47,164 nucleotides of DNA from Candidatus Bipolaricaulota bacterium. Lineage in GTDB: Bacteria; Bipolaricaulota; Bipolaricaulia; UBA7950; UBA9294. Shown here piece after piece: positions 1 to 7,878 of this stretch. Both the position numbers and the translations under genes were made by a program. The stretch's first letter is position 1. Each line of letters opens with the position of its first letter. The DNA lies in contig JAGLXM010000283.1 in assembly GCA_023132915.1 (NCBI GenBank), positions 1 to 47,164 of the forward strand. Reading direction: 5' to 3'. The notes under the pieces were generated by a model. That model made no database searches. It had not been told where the DNA came from and worked only from the letters and a program-made list of their open reading frames with translations.

Positions 1-539
1 GCCTCCTCGCGAGAGGCCCGATTGGAGCGAAAGATCCCACGGATCGCTGAGGTGACCATCTTTGCCCCCGGCTTCTTCACCCCACGGAGGGTCATACACA
101 GGTGGGTTGCCTGGAGCCTGACCAGCGCACCGTAGGGATCGAGGCGCTCCATCAGCGCATCAGCAAGCTCGGAGGTTAAACGTTCCTGCAATTGTGGGCG
201 AGCGGCAGCGATGTCAAGAGCGCGGGCGAGCTTGCTCACCCCAACAATCCTGTTTCCCTTAGGGATATATACGATATCCGCTTCGCCGATAAACGGGAGG
301 AAGTGGTGCTCGCAGATCGAGAAGAAAGGGATGTCCTTCACCACTACCATCTCGTTATAGTCCTCCTGAAATAAGACCTCGAGAACCTCCGCGGGATCGC
401 GGTCGATTTTTGAAAAAAACTCGGCGAACATCTTTGCCACCCGCCGTGGAGTATTCTTGATCACCTCCGCGCTCAGATAGCCCGGCCCGATTCCTTGAAG
501 GATCTGACGCATTCCTTCCTCGACTTGCTTATGGTCCAT
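1..539 (-). CDS. folE: GTP cyclohydrolase I, 3' end cut by window edge
   Basis: FolE converts GTP to 7,8-dihydroneopterin triphosphate, the first step of folate (pterin) synthesis, in the cytoplasm. The frame is absent from the ORF track because its stop lies beyond base 1; I read about 179 codons on the minus strand. Visible family signatures are the zinc and active-site motif SICEHHFLPF and the later ATHLCMTLRG with the second zinc cysteine, then the conserved MVTSAIRGIFR near the C-terminus. Only the last few residues should be missing. The ATG at 539 is preceded by GGAGGAGGG at good spacing. The gene is transcribed leftwards, away from the repeat-rich spacer. Identification is secure. Confidence 0.95.
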   Translation of the reverse strand, partial: MDHKQVEEGMRQILQGIGPGYLSAEVIKNTPRRVAKMFAEFFSKIDRDPAEVLEVLFQEDYNEMVVVKDIPFFSICEHHFLPFIGEADIVYIPKGNRIVGVSKLARALDIAAARPQLQERLTSELADALMERLDPYGALVRLQATHLCMTLRGVKKPGAKMVTSAIRGIFRSNRASREE

Positions 540-1100
540 CTTCCCTCCTCCTACAGATGGTAGGAGGCCGCCTTGCCAGGGTCAACCGGCGTTAGGTGTG
601 CTGGCGCACTTGTTGCCAACCTCTTATTATTGTTCCTCGCCATTTGGTGGGGATAATCAGCCACTCTCGCGCCGGAACTGGCCTGCTCTTGTGAATCAAG
701 CCCTTCTCCCCTTAAGGAAACCAGGAAAGCAACAAAAAGTCCGGCCTCTTGTGCGATAAATTTCCAAAGCCCGTTCTCATAAAAAGTCCCTTTTCTCTTG
801 CAAAGACGCCAGGGAGCAGAGGATCCTTAGTCTTTGTCCCTCTTGTTCGTAGTTCTTCCTGCATTCCTGGTCTCCTCAGCGTTAGGCAGTTGCTGGTGGT
901 CGTAGGCACATCTAAGCCAAGCCCCTTAGGAAACCAGGAGGCCAGGAAAAGCGCTGATTTGTGCATCCTTGTTTTCTCATGGCTCCCTGGATTCCTCATA
1001 ATTATTAGATTCCTGTCTATCCTGTTTTTTCTCCGTCCTTCGCATTCTTAGCGCCTTGGCGAGAGTCTTGTCGTTTCATCCTTTCTCTTAAGTTACCCAC
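540..1100. repeat. Repeat-rich non-coding spacer
   Basis: This 560-bp gap has no convincing gene. It contains two degenerate copies of a ~47-bp unit (about 708-755 and 922-968), both beginning CCCCTTA(A)GGAAACCAGGA and ending near TTGTGC. Near its right end (about 1031-1068) is a CCTTCGCATTCTTAGCGCC-type stretch, which resembles the low-complexity 'aagacgcgaag' repeats scattered through many environmental genomes. The two overlapping ORFs in the track (712-999 minus, 749-1051 plus) are mirror frames across these repeats and are rejected as genes. The ATG of folE and its ribosome site lie at the left edge. Confidence 0.5.
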
Positions 1101-2654
1101 TTAAAAACAGCGAGGAACTCTTTTCATAAGGAATGCGATGAGGTAGATGCCCATTCCGAAGACGAACCCAAGGAGGAGTCCGTTTCCCGTGCGCAAGAGG
1201 GATAAGAGAAGCGGGGTGTGTGCGTGCGCGAACGTATTTAGGATCGAGACTTGGCCGATCAGGCCGAAGAAGATAAGAAAGGGACGCCAACGCTCAGACC
1301 TTTGGCCATGACATACACCTGCTCCAAACAGGAAAAGGAGGGGGTGGCCAAGGAGGAACTCCTTGAACCGCGGTCGGGCGATTAACAGGCTCTCTAACAG
1401 GCCTCGTACTCGTTCCTCTACACCGGACACTAGACCATCGGTGTTCCCGCTTCTAAGGAGGATGAACGTTACAGTAGCGATACTCGCCAGGAGCAGTAAA
1501 GCTCCAAGGAGATCGCGTGAGGAACGAAGGAGCCCTTTTAGCCATCCCCAGCTAGCGGAGCGGGAGTAGATGATCACCCCGATAAACGGCGGGAGGAGCA
1601 GGGCCGTTTTTACTCCCCGGAACTGCGCAACCTTCACCAGGAAGGCAGGGTGGGCGAGGATAGCCCCAAGGAGAGCTCCAGCGGAAAGTGAGATAGCGGA
1701 GAAAAGAAGCAAAAATCGGGCTCCGGAGCGCCATCCGGACCGAACATGCGGTAGCAGAACAAGCCCCCCGTAGGTTGGCGCAAGCAGGGCAAGAAGGAGA
1801 GCATCGATCTGGCGCAGTAATATTCCTCTTACCCCAAGAGCCAAGGCACCCACGTTTAAGGAAAGGAGGAGGCAGGCCAGTGGGAGGTGCCCGAAAAGGT
1901 TAAGTGAAACCAGGAGCACAAGGGCGCTTATCCCCAGGTGAAATACAATTGCAACAGGCCAATCCGGCTCGGGTGGTGGTAGGGAGAGGTTCCCCAGGTG
2001 ATGGCCTCCATCTGCAATCCGCGCGGTCACCTCGTGGTAATACTTTAAGATCTCTTTTGGATCGTCTCCAGGAATGGGGGAGAGGATGAGGGCGCGGATT
2101 CCGCGCTCGCGCACCGCTCGCTCCCACCGCGCGAGGATCGCGGTGCGTGATGTCTTCAAGAGTTCCTCTCGGGGGATCTCATGGCCGCGCACGACCCGAT
2201 GAAAACCGGCGTTCCACAGGTTGCGTGCCAAAGAGGTTTCGGTGAACTCCCGCTGTATAAGAATGCTTCCCTGGTTAAGGAGTTCGATGAGGAGAGGGTC
2301 ATCAGGTGCTAGGTTTCCCTCTTCCCACACGAACGTGAATTGGTCCTTGATCTTCACTCCCTGTGGAAAAGGGCGATCGAGGATAAGCGCGGCCTTAAGA
2401 CCTTGGCGATGGATTGTGGTCGGGGATAGGCCATTTTCTTCACGCAGGGACGAGGCCCGGATGGCGACCGCTCCGATTCCGGCCTCGGCAAGTTTTAAAA
2501 GAGGGATTCCCTTTGTTTCATCGGCCCGCACCAACACGACGAACCCCTTGTTTTTCGCTTCCCAGCGGACGCGGACGAGATCGACCCCCAGTGAAACAGC
2601 AAGTGAGACAGCTAGCATTGCTATGGCGACAATCCACAGGACCCGTTTCATCAT
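1101..2654 (-). CDS. DUF5693-family polytopic membrane protein
   Basis: About 517 aa from the ATG-ATG pair at 2654. The ORF track begins further up at a TTG without supporting features. An N-terminal hydrophobic segment (VLWIVAIAMLAVSLAVSLG) is followed by a soluble domain of about 210 residues. That domain has the feature GIGAVAIRASSLREENG and a strand-like segment RALILSPIPGDDPKE, both typical of DUF5693 proteins. The C-terminal half is a series of roughly eight to ten hydrophobic helices. The family is common in Bacillota and related phyla and its function is unknown; an envelope role is a guess. It is divergent from the S55 peptidase gene (about 170 bp between starts). No strong Shine-Dalgarno is seen before the chosen start, so the exact start is uncertain. 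Confidence 0.65.
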   Translation of the reverse strand: MMKRVLWIVAIAMLAVSLAVSLGVDLVRVRWEAKNKGFVVLVRADETKGIPLLKLAEAGIGAVAIRASSLREENGLSPTTIHRQGLKAALILDRPFPQGVKIKDQFTFVWEEGNLAPDDPLLIELLNQGSILIQREFTETSLARNLWNAGFHRVVRGHEIPREELLKTSRTAILARWERAVRERGIRALILSPIPGDDPKEILKYYHEVTARIADGGHHLGNLSLPPPEPDWPVAIVFHLGISALVLLVSLNLFGHLPLACLLLSLNVGALALGVRGILLRQIDALLLALLAPTYGGLVLLPHVRSGWRSGARFLLLFSAISLSAGALLGAILAHPAFLVKVAQFRGVKTALLLPPFIGVIIYSRSASWGWLKGLLRSSRDLLGALLLLASIATVTFILLRSGNTDGLVSGVEERVRGLLESLLIARPRFKEFLLGHPLLFLFGAGVCHGQRSERWRPFLIFFGLIGQVSILNTFAHAHTPLLLSLLRTGNGLLLGFVFGMGIYLIAFLMKRVPRCF

Positions 2655-2823
2655 CGTTCTATACGGTAGCGGCCAATGGCCTCTCAGGCAACGGATGCTT
2701 ACTTGCTTCTCTTTTGCCAATTGCGTCTCACTCGACTAAGCTTAGAGAGTCAGTCGAATTGGTCATTTCCGGATAAGGGAAGGTTCTAGGGAGAAAGGGT
2801 AGAAGCGTAACTAAGGAGGAAAC

Positions 2824-4620
2824 GTGAGCAGAGCGAGTGTGATCTTGTGTGGAGTCCTTTTGATCTTTAGTTTCATTGTTGGATTTGCCTATGACCGAGA
2901 GGCATTCCTCTTTCTGGACGAGATCGAAATCGGGATGAGGGGGATCGGGAAGACGATCGTCTCTTCTAATACGATCAGTGAATTTGCGGTAGAGATCCTC
3001 GGAGTGATCGATGAACCCAAAACCCACTCCGACTTCATCGTCGTTCGGGTGAGCGGAGAGGCGATCGGCCGCTCAGGTGGGATTTCCCAAGGGATGAGCG
3101 GAAGCCCTGTCTATATCGATGGAAAGCTGATCGGTGCCTTGAGTCGCGCCGCCACCTGGTCAAAGGAGATCACTCCGATCGGCTTGGTCACCCCTATTGA
3201 AGAGATGCTCGGCATCATTGAGTCCATAAAGGGTGATACCTTCTCCTTGGGTCCGCGGGAAGAGGCACTCCTGTCGGAGGTGCAACTGGTCGAGCTCGAT
3301 CGACCACCCCACACCGATCTCTTAAAAGGTTCTCCTGACACTATCTTCACCTACCCGGTCTCTTCGCCCCTTTTGGTCACCGGTCTCTCCGGACGGGCCC
3401 TCAAGATCCTGATGGAGGGTGCTGACTCCATGGCAGCCCCCGAGGGTCTCTTAGCGGAGTTCCTCCCGTTGGGGATTCACCCTGTCGTATGCGGGCTCTC
3501 CTCATTTGGTCTGACCCTCAATCCTGTTTCAGGGGGGAAGAGTGGCAGCTTTATCGATGGGGATGCGCTAGAACCCGGCAGTGCGATCGGGGTTGCCCTG
3601 GCGAGCGGCGATGTCACAATCGGCGCGTTAGGAACGCTCACCTACCGAGAGGAGGATGCGATCATCGGCTTCGGCCATCCCTTTCTCTTAAACGGTGAAG
3701 CCGCCTTCCCCCTGACCAGCGCGTATATCTATGACACCATGAAGGCCTACGATGCCTCGTTCAAACTGGGAACCCTCGGTGAGTCACTGGGAGCCATCCT
3801 CGAGGATCGTATCTCAGGGATCGGCGGGTTGATCGACCGGTCGGTGGACTTGATTACCCTGTCGCTCGACGTCTTCGAGCGTGATGCTGGACGTAGTGAA
3901 GACTTTCAGATCGAACTTGTTGATGAACCGCGCATAATGCCTGTACTCCTTCTGGCAAGCGGGTTTGAAGCGATCGATGCGGCTCTCGATCGGATCGGTC
4001 AGGGGACGGTAGAGGTCACCTATCAGATCTTTGGGGATGGGATGCCAACTCCGCTTGAGCGGCGCGACGTCTTCTTGAGTACGAGAGATATCGCCATCTA
4101 CCCGCCCTGGCAGTTGGCGAGTATCGTCTCCCTCCTTCAGTACAACGACTTTCAGGATCCTAAGATAAGTAACATCACCGCTTCGATGCAATTCACACAA
4201 AAGCTAAGCGCGATGCACATCAATCACCTGGAACTTGACCAAATTATCTATGAACCTGGAGACACCATTCACTACCAGGTTGAACTACAAATCTACCACG
4301 GGGAGAAGCGGATTGAAGAGGGTGAAATCCAGATCCCCATTGATCTTATAGCTGATTACATCGTTGTGCGTGCCTACGGGGGACCACGTTACTTGGAGGC
4401 AGGTGAGACGCCTATTGAGTTCGAGGATCTGAGCGAACTGATCGAGGCAGTCGAGGATTTGCCAAGCTACGATACTCTCACTGTCGAACTGTTCGCTCCT
4501 GATCCCTTCTCGCCCTACATCGAGGCGCTGCAAGGGGTGGAGGAAGTGGAGACCGAGCTCACCGGCTATTTCCTCTATGATGAACGAGAAGTAAACGCCC
4601 TTCTCTTACTGCCAGAATAG
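2824..4620 (+). CDS. SpoIVB-type (S55) serine peptidase domain protein, secreted or membrane-anchored
   Basis: 598 aa with a GTG start behind a strong AAGGAGGA site. Residues 5-22 form a signal peptide or anchor (VILCGVLLIFSFIVGF). Residues 30-150 match the peptidase S55 region: an EIEIGMRGIGKT...EFAVEILGV block, then QGMSGSPVY near residue 90-97 containing the family's catalytic serine, then IDGKLIGALSRA. A second conserved block, GFGHPFLLNGEAAFPL, follows near residue 285 and may provide the histidine. The C-terminal ~250 residues look like beta-rich domains. In Bacillus SpoIVB cuts a pro-sigma regulator, but such large proteins also occur in non-sporulating phyla, so no sporulation role is implied. 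It is followed after 1 bp by murF, suggesting an envelope-linked operon. Confidence 0.8.
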   Translation: MSRASVILCGVLLIFSFIVGFAYDREAFLFLDEIEIGMRGIGKTIVSSNTISEFAVEILGVIDEPKTHSDFIVVRVSGEAIGRSGGISQGMSGSPVYIDGKLIGALSRAATWSKEITPIGLVTPIEEMLGIIESIKGDTFSLGPREEALLSEVQLVELDRPPHTDLLKGSPDTIFTYPVSSPLLVTGLSGRALKILMEGADSMAAPEGLLAEFLPLGIHPVVCGLSSFGLTLNPVSGGKSGSFIDGDALEPGSAIGVALASGDVTIGALGTLTYREEDAIIGFGHPFLLNGEAAFPLTSAYIYDTMKAYDASFKLGTLGESLGAILEDRISGIGGLIDRSVDLITLSLDVFERDAGRSEDFQIELVDEPRIMPVLLLASGFEAIDAALDRIGQGTVEVTYQIFGDGMPTPLERRDVFLSTRDIAIYPPWQLASIVSLLQYNDFQDPKISNITASMQFTQKLSAMHINHLELDQIIYEPGDTIHYQVELQIYHGEKRIEEGEIQIPIDLIADYIVVRAYGGPRYLEAGETPIEFEDLSELIEAVEDLPSYDTLTVELFAPDPFSPYIEALQGVEEVETELTGYFLYDEREVNALLLLPE

Positions 4621-4621
4621 G

Positions 4622-5974
4622 ATGTTCTCCACTGCAAAGATCGCGAAGCTCGTTGATGGGAAACTCCTGCGGGGGACAGGGGAGACGCCGCGCCGGGTGA
4701 TCCATGACTCGCGGCTGGTTCAGGAAGGAGACCTGTTCATTGCCTTTAAAGGCGAGCGGACGGATGGCCATGCGTTTCTAGAAGAAGCGTTTGCCCGGGG
4801 AGCGTGTGGGGCGATCGTTTCAGCTCCCACGGCGATTCCAAAGAGCGGGCGTAACGTGATTTGGGTCGAGGAGTCTCTCCGGGCACTGTGGACCCTCGCC
4901 GCTGCGTGGCGCAAACACCTCCAAGCAACCTTCATTGGGGTCACTGGAACGTGCGGAAAGACGACTACCAAGGCGCTTATAGGCCACCTTCTTGCTGAAA
5001 ATAGAAAGGTTTACACCGCTCCGCACAACTACAACACTGAGATCGGTCTTCCCCTTGCGCTTTTGGCGATGTCCCACGCGGCGCAGGTTGGTATCTTTGA
5101 ACTCGGGGCAAGTGCGCCCGAGGAGATCGCACCGCTCGCTGCCCTCCTTGTCCCACAAGTGGCCATCCTTACCATGGTTGGGCGAGGACACCTGGCTGGG
5201 TTTGGCAGTGTGGAGGAGGTGGCAAGGGAAAAGTGGGCCCTCATTAGCTTGCTTCCTCCCGATGGTACGGCGATCGTCAATGCCGATTCCCCCGAGCTTG
5301 CCCCACTTGTTCACGCGTGGGAGGGGAATCTCATTCCCTTTGGCCTTGAGAGGGGGAAATTACGCGGAAAAATCATCGGAACATTTCCAGGCCTTCGCAT
5401 GGAGATTAAGGAGCCCACACTTCATTTTTCCTCATCGCTTGTTGGAAGGCATAATGCAACTAATCTGCTGGCCGCGGTTGCCTGCGCGCTTCACCTCGAT
5501 ATTTCTCCAAGAGCGATCGAGCGGCGGGTAGCAACGTTTAAGCCCATTCCTCACAGGTTAACCCTTCTTTCCGCTTCGTTCGGCCATCTCATTGATGACA
5601 CCTACAACGCCAACCCCGATTCCACGGCGGCGGCTCTGCGAACCCTGGCTGAGCTTGAATTGCCGGTGAATCGACGATCGTTCGTCTTTGGCGATATGCT
5701 CGAATTGGGCGAAGCAGCGGCGCGCTTCCACCGTGAGATCCTCAGGCTCGCGCTTGGCCTTGGAATCTCCCCGATCTTCCCAGTGGGAGAGCTTGCAAAC
5801 CAGGCAGCGCAGGATGTGTTGGAGGAGGTTCCGCGCAGTACGATTATCTACTCTGACCGCCAGGAATTGGCGGGTTGTATCAGGTGCAGTCTAAAAGGGG
5901 ACAGGAATCTGCTCCTTGTGAAGGGATCGCGGCGACTCGGCCTCGAGGGGTTGGTGGAGAAGCTGACTTCTTAA
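4622..5974 (+). CDS. murF: UDP-N-acetylmuramoyl-tripeptide--D-alanyl-D-alanine ligase
   Basis: MurF adds D-Ala-D-Ala to the UDP-MurNAc-tripeptide, the last cytoplasmic step of peptidoglycan precursor synthesis. The 450-aa length is normal. Motifs run in the expected order: an N-terminal Mur domain with HDSRLVQEGDLFIAFKG, the ATP-binding loop GVTGTCGKTTTKAL near residue 107, NYNTEIGLPLALL, the central-domain HNATNLLAAVA, the MurF-diagnostic DDTYNANPDS near residue 322, and GDMLELG. The start lies 1 bp after the stop of the S55 peptidase gene, so translation is probably coupled. The organism therefore makes peptidoglycan. No other mur genes are in the window. Confidence 0.96.
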   Translation: MFSTAKIAKLVDGKLLRGTGETPRRVIHDSRLVQEGDLFIAFKGERTDGHAFLEEAFARGACGAIVSAPTAIPKSGRNVIWVEESLRALWTLAAAWRKHLQATFIGVTGTCGKTTTKALIGHLLAENRKVYTAPHNYNTEIGLPLALLAMSHAAQVGIFELGASAPEEIAPLAALLVPQVAILTMVGRGHLAGFGSVEEVAREKWALISLLPPDGTAIVNADSPELAPLVHAWEGNLIPFGLERGKLRGKIIGTFPGLRMEIKEPTLHFSSSLVGRHNATNLLAAVACALHLDISPRAIERRVATFKPIPHRLTLLSASFGHLIDDTYNANPDSTAAALRTLAELELPVNRRSFVFGDMLELGEAAARFHREILRLALGLGISPIFPVGELANQAAQDVLEEVPRSTIIYSDRQELAGCIRCSLKGDRNLLLVKGSRRLGLEGLVEKLTS

Positions 5975-5997
5975 GGCCATCGTGCTTTCGGTTCTAC

Positions 5998-6022
5998 ATC
6001 AGCGCACGATGCGCAGGCCACC
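5998..6022 (+). repeat. Left copy of 25-bp perfect direct repeat (att-like)
   Basis: These 25 bases are identical to 6888-6912, where they form the last codons and stop of kdgK. Both copies contain the imperfectly symmetrical core GCGCACGATGCGC (5-bp arms around CGA). The repeat brackets the hicBA island. A duplicate of a gene's 3' end flanking a small accessory segment is the pattern left by site-specific integration (attL/attR); no integrase gene is present. Confidence 0.75.
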
Positions 6023-6104
6023 GGCAACACCGCACGGCTGACTTGCGGTGTCGAGACAAAAAGGCATGGACTAGTGCGGCACGTTCCTGTAGAGTTTAAG
6101 TGAA

Positions 6105-6230
6105 ATGCATCGAGACTGCGTGCAGGGGAAGATCAAAGATGATGCAACAGAGGGATTGGCTGAGGCCATAGCGCTCATCCTTGAGGACAGGCGAGAGGAT
6201 GTTTGCGCAGTGTGCCAGCGGATGCAATAC
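6105..6230 (+). pseudogene. Decayed HicB-like antitoxin fragment
   Basis: This frame reads MHRDCVQGKIKDDATEG then LAEAIALILEDRRED. That resembles the part of HicB-type antitoxins usually written as S-Q-G-x-T-x-x-E-A-x-x-x-(I/L)-x-E-A-I-x-L-x-L-E. The preceding beta strands of the HicB fold are missing, and downstream the frame runs as unrelated sequence into the intact hicB gene. I read it as the remnant of an older hicB copy. It could instead be a short expressed ORF; an ATG exists but no clear ribosome site precedes it. Based on motif resemblance only. Confidence 0.45.
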
Positions 6231-6255
6231 GCGAAACGGTTACGGAGGAGAGATC

Positions 6256-6540
6256 ATGTTGACCTACAAGGCGATGTACAAGTATCTCGACAAAGGCATA
6301 CATGGCGAAGTGCTGGATTTTCCAGGAGTTATCACGTGGGGCGCAGATTTGGAAGAGACACGCCGGCTGCTGGCAAGTGCCTTGGTGGACATGGCGGAGA
6401 CCAACTTACTACACGGCGAACCACTGCCCAAACCTGATCCAAACAACACAGACCCTGATGCCGATTTGGAAGAACCGATTCACCTGCTACTGACAGCAGC
6501 GACGCGTGTTGCCCTGGTCCCCCAGGGTACAGCACAGTGA
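6256..6540 (+). CDS. hicB: HicB-family antitoxin
   Basis: 94 aa from the ATG at 6256, which follows GGAGGAGA; the longer ORF in the track starts upstream inside the relic. The partial RNase-H-like HicB fold is recognisable: LTYKAMYKYLDKGIHGEVLDFPGVITWG, then DLEETRRLLASALVDMAE. HicB proteins bind and neutralise the HicA mRNA interferase and often repress their own promoter. Here the antitoxin precedes the toxin, and its TGA overlaps the GTG of hicA (GTGA), so the two are translationally coupled. The C-terminal tail, including LLLTAATRVALVPQG, shows no obvious DNA-binding domain. Confidence 0.8.
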   Translation: MLTYKAMYKYLDKGIHGEVLDFPGVITWGADLEETRRLLASALVDMAETNLLHGEPLPKPDPNNTDPDADLEEPIHLLLTAATRVALVPQGTAQ

Positions 6541-6725
6541 AAAGGCGTGATCTGCTGCGACACCTGCGTCAGTATGGCTGCCGATTCGTGCGTGAAGGTA
6601 GCGAACATTCGATTTGGGAAAACCCGGCTACGAACCGCCGTACCTCGGTGCCGCGCCATCGGGAAATTCCAGATTACACTGCAAGGCGCATCTGCAACCA
6701 GCTTGTCATTCCCTTGCCGTCTTGA
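6537..6725 (+). CDS. hicA: HicA-family mRNA interferase toxin
   Basis: 62 aa with a GTG start overlapping the hicB stop. The dsRBD-like HicA pattern is clear: KRRDLLRHLRQYGCRFVREGSEH with the catalytic-type histidine, SIWENPATNRR, then the VPRHREIPDYTARRICNQL tail. HicA toxins cleave mRNA and tmRNA without needing a ribosome. The length is normal for the family, so the gene appears intact. It is the toxin half of the small island between the two 25-bp repeats. Confidence 0.82.
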   Translation: MKRRDLLRHLRQYGCRFVREGSEHSIWENPATNRRTSVPRHREIPDYTARRICNQLVIPLPS

Positions 6726-6765
6726 GCGGCAAGATGTGGTCTGCACTCGACACTTTTGTGTGATC

Positions 6766-6867
6766 ATGCTCCATGATCAGGCGGTTCCACGGCATTCTGA
6801 GATCTCAGACAAGCTCGCCCGCAAGATTTGCCGCAACCTTTTAGCGCCAAATAGACCAAGTCCATAG
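6766..6867 (+). pseudogene. Decayed C-terminal fragment of a second HicA toxin
   Basis: In a different frame from hicA, this stretch reads QAVPRHSEISDKLARKICRN. It lines up with the tail of the intact toxin (SVPRHREIPDYTARRICNQL) at more than half of positions. The N-terminal two-thirds of a HicA protein is absent. It is therefore a broken paralogue, not a duplication of the adjacent gene at DNA identity level. With the hicB-like piece at 6105-6230 it may be what is left of an older hicBA pair interrupted by, or next to, the present one. Confidence 0.6.
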
Positions 6868-6887
6868 ATTCTACTGGCCGTCCTATA

Positions 6888-6912
6888 ATCAGCGCACGAT
6901 GCGCAGGCCACC
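6888..6912 (+). repeat. Right copy of 25-bp perfect direct repeat, within kdgK 3' end
   Basis: Identical to 5998-6022. It covers the last kdgK codons (GGLRIVR) and the stop. Because this copy completes kdgK, the gene stays intact. That suggests the island inserted at the gene's 3' end and duplicated or regenerated the target, as integrases do at tRNA and other gene ends. Confidence 0.75.
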
Positions 6913-7878
6913 ACCCTCAAGGAGCCGTTCGGTCTCCTCGCAGGTCGCCCAACAAAGGTCGCCGGGGTTGGTCTGCTTGAGGGCGGAGATGGCAACGCCA
7001 TAGCGCACCGCAGCAGCAGGGCCGTCGTGCAGGTAACCGAAAAGAAACCCACCGGTGAAGGAATCACCGGAGCCAACTCGGTCCACGACCTCGATGTCGA
7101 ACTTCGGCCCGCGGTGGATCTTCCCATTGGCGTATGCGATGGCGGTCCAGGTGTTTCGCCACACCGATGGTGTCTCGCGCAAGGTGATTGCTACCGCTCC
7201 GAGGTGGAATTGCTCAGCCAGAGCCTTGGCAACCTCTTCGTAGTTATCCTTCTTGATCCCGAACACCCGCTCTGTGTCCTCCTCAGTGGTGATGAGGATG
7301 TCGGCTGCATCCACCAACTCTGACATGACCTCACGCGCTTTTTCTTGTGACCATAGCAATGCTCGGTAGTTGAGATCGATCGATACCTTGATGCCTGCCT
7401 TCCTCGCTACACGAACCGCCTCTTTTGTCGCCTCGGCCGCTGTGGAAGAGAGGGCTGGGGTGATCCCGGATGTGTGGAACATCTTTACCCCTTTAAAGAT
7501 CGCATCCCAATCGACTTCTCCAGGACGAATGCGTGCGATCGCTGAATCACGGCGGTCATATACCACGGAGTTGGGACGGGGGCTTGCCCCGAACTCCACA
7601 AAGTAGGTTCCCACCCGATCATCATCGGTCCAGACAATGTAGGAGGTATCCACTCCGTGCTCGCGGGCCTTGTTCGCGATCATCCGGCCCAGAGGATTGT
7701 TGGTGAGGCGAGTGACGTAGGCCACTCCAAGCCCTAGTCGTTGCGCAGCGACGGCCACGTTTAACTCCGAGCCTCCGACGTTTATATCGAGCAGGTTTGT
7801 CTGCTCCAGCCGCCGGAAATTCGGTGGTGAGAGGCGAATCATTGCCTCTCCAAACATCACAAGGTCATGGTGGCGCAT
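6889..7878 (-). CDS. kdgK: 2-keto-3-deoxygluconate kinase (PfkB family)
   Basis: Phosphorylates 2-keto-3-deoxygluconate to KDPG in hexuronate or Entner-Doudoroff-type sugar-acid breakdown. 329 aa, the usual length. PfkB signatures: the N-terminal VGGSELNVAVAAQRLG substrate loop and the C-terminal DRVGSGDSFTGGF anion-hole motif with the catalytic Asp (GSGD in place of the commoner GAGD). RPNSVVYDRRDSA resembles KdgK-type substrate loops. The ATG overlaps the kdgA stop (ATGA) and has a GGGGAGGA site, so kdgA-kdgK is a coupled pair. Its 3' end carries the right copy of the direct repeat. A different sugar kinase specificity cannot be excluded, but the aldolase neighbour supports KDG. Confidence 0.88.
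   Translation of the reverse strand: MRHHDLVMFGEAMIRLSPPNFRRLEQTNLLDINVGGSELNVAVAAQRLGLGVAYVTRLTNNPLGRMIANKAREHGVDTSYIVWTDDDRVGTYFVEFGASPRPNSVVYDRRDSAIARIRPGEVDWDAIFKGVKMFHTSGITPALSSTAAEATKEAVRVARKAGIKVSIDLNYRALLWSQEKAREVMSELVDAADILITTEEDTERVFGIKKDNYEEVAKALAEQFHLGAVAITLRETPSVWRNTWTAIAYANGKIHRGPKFDIEVVDRVGSGDSFTGGFLFGYLHDGPAAAVRYGVAISALKQTNPGDLCWATCEETERLLEGGGLRIVR

Noticed and set aside
712-1051. ORFs of 95 aa (minus) and 100 aa (plus) in the folE-DUF5693 gap
   Set aside because: They mirror each other over degenerate repeats, show repeated SWFP-like phrases from the repeat itself, and lack ribosome sites and family resemblance.
2221-2776. ORFs of 172 and 120 aa on the plus strand
   Set aside because: Shadows antiparallel to the DUF5693 gene; Arg/Ser-rich with no motifs.
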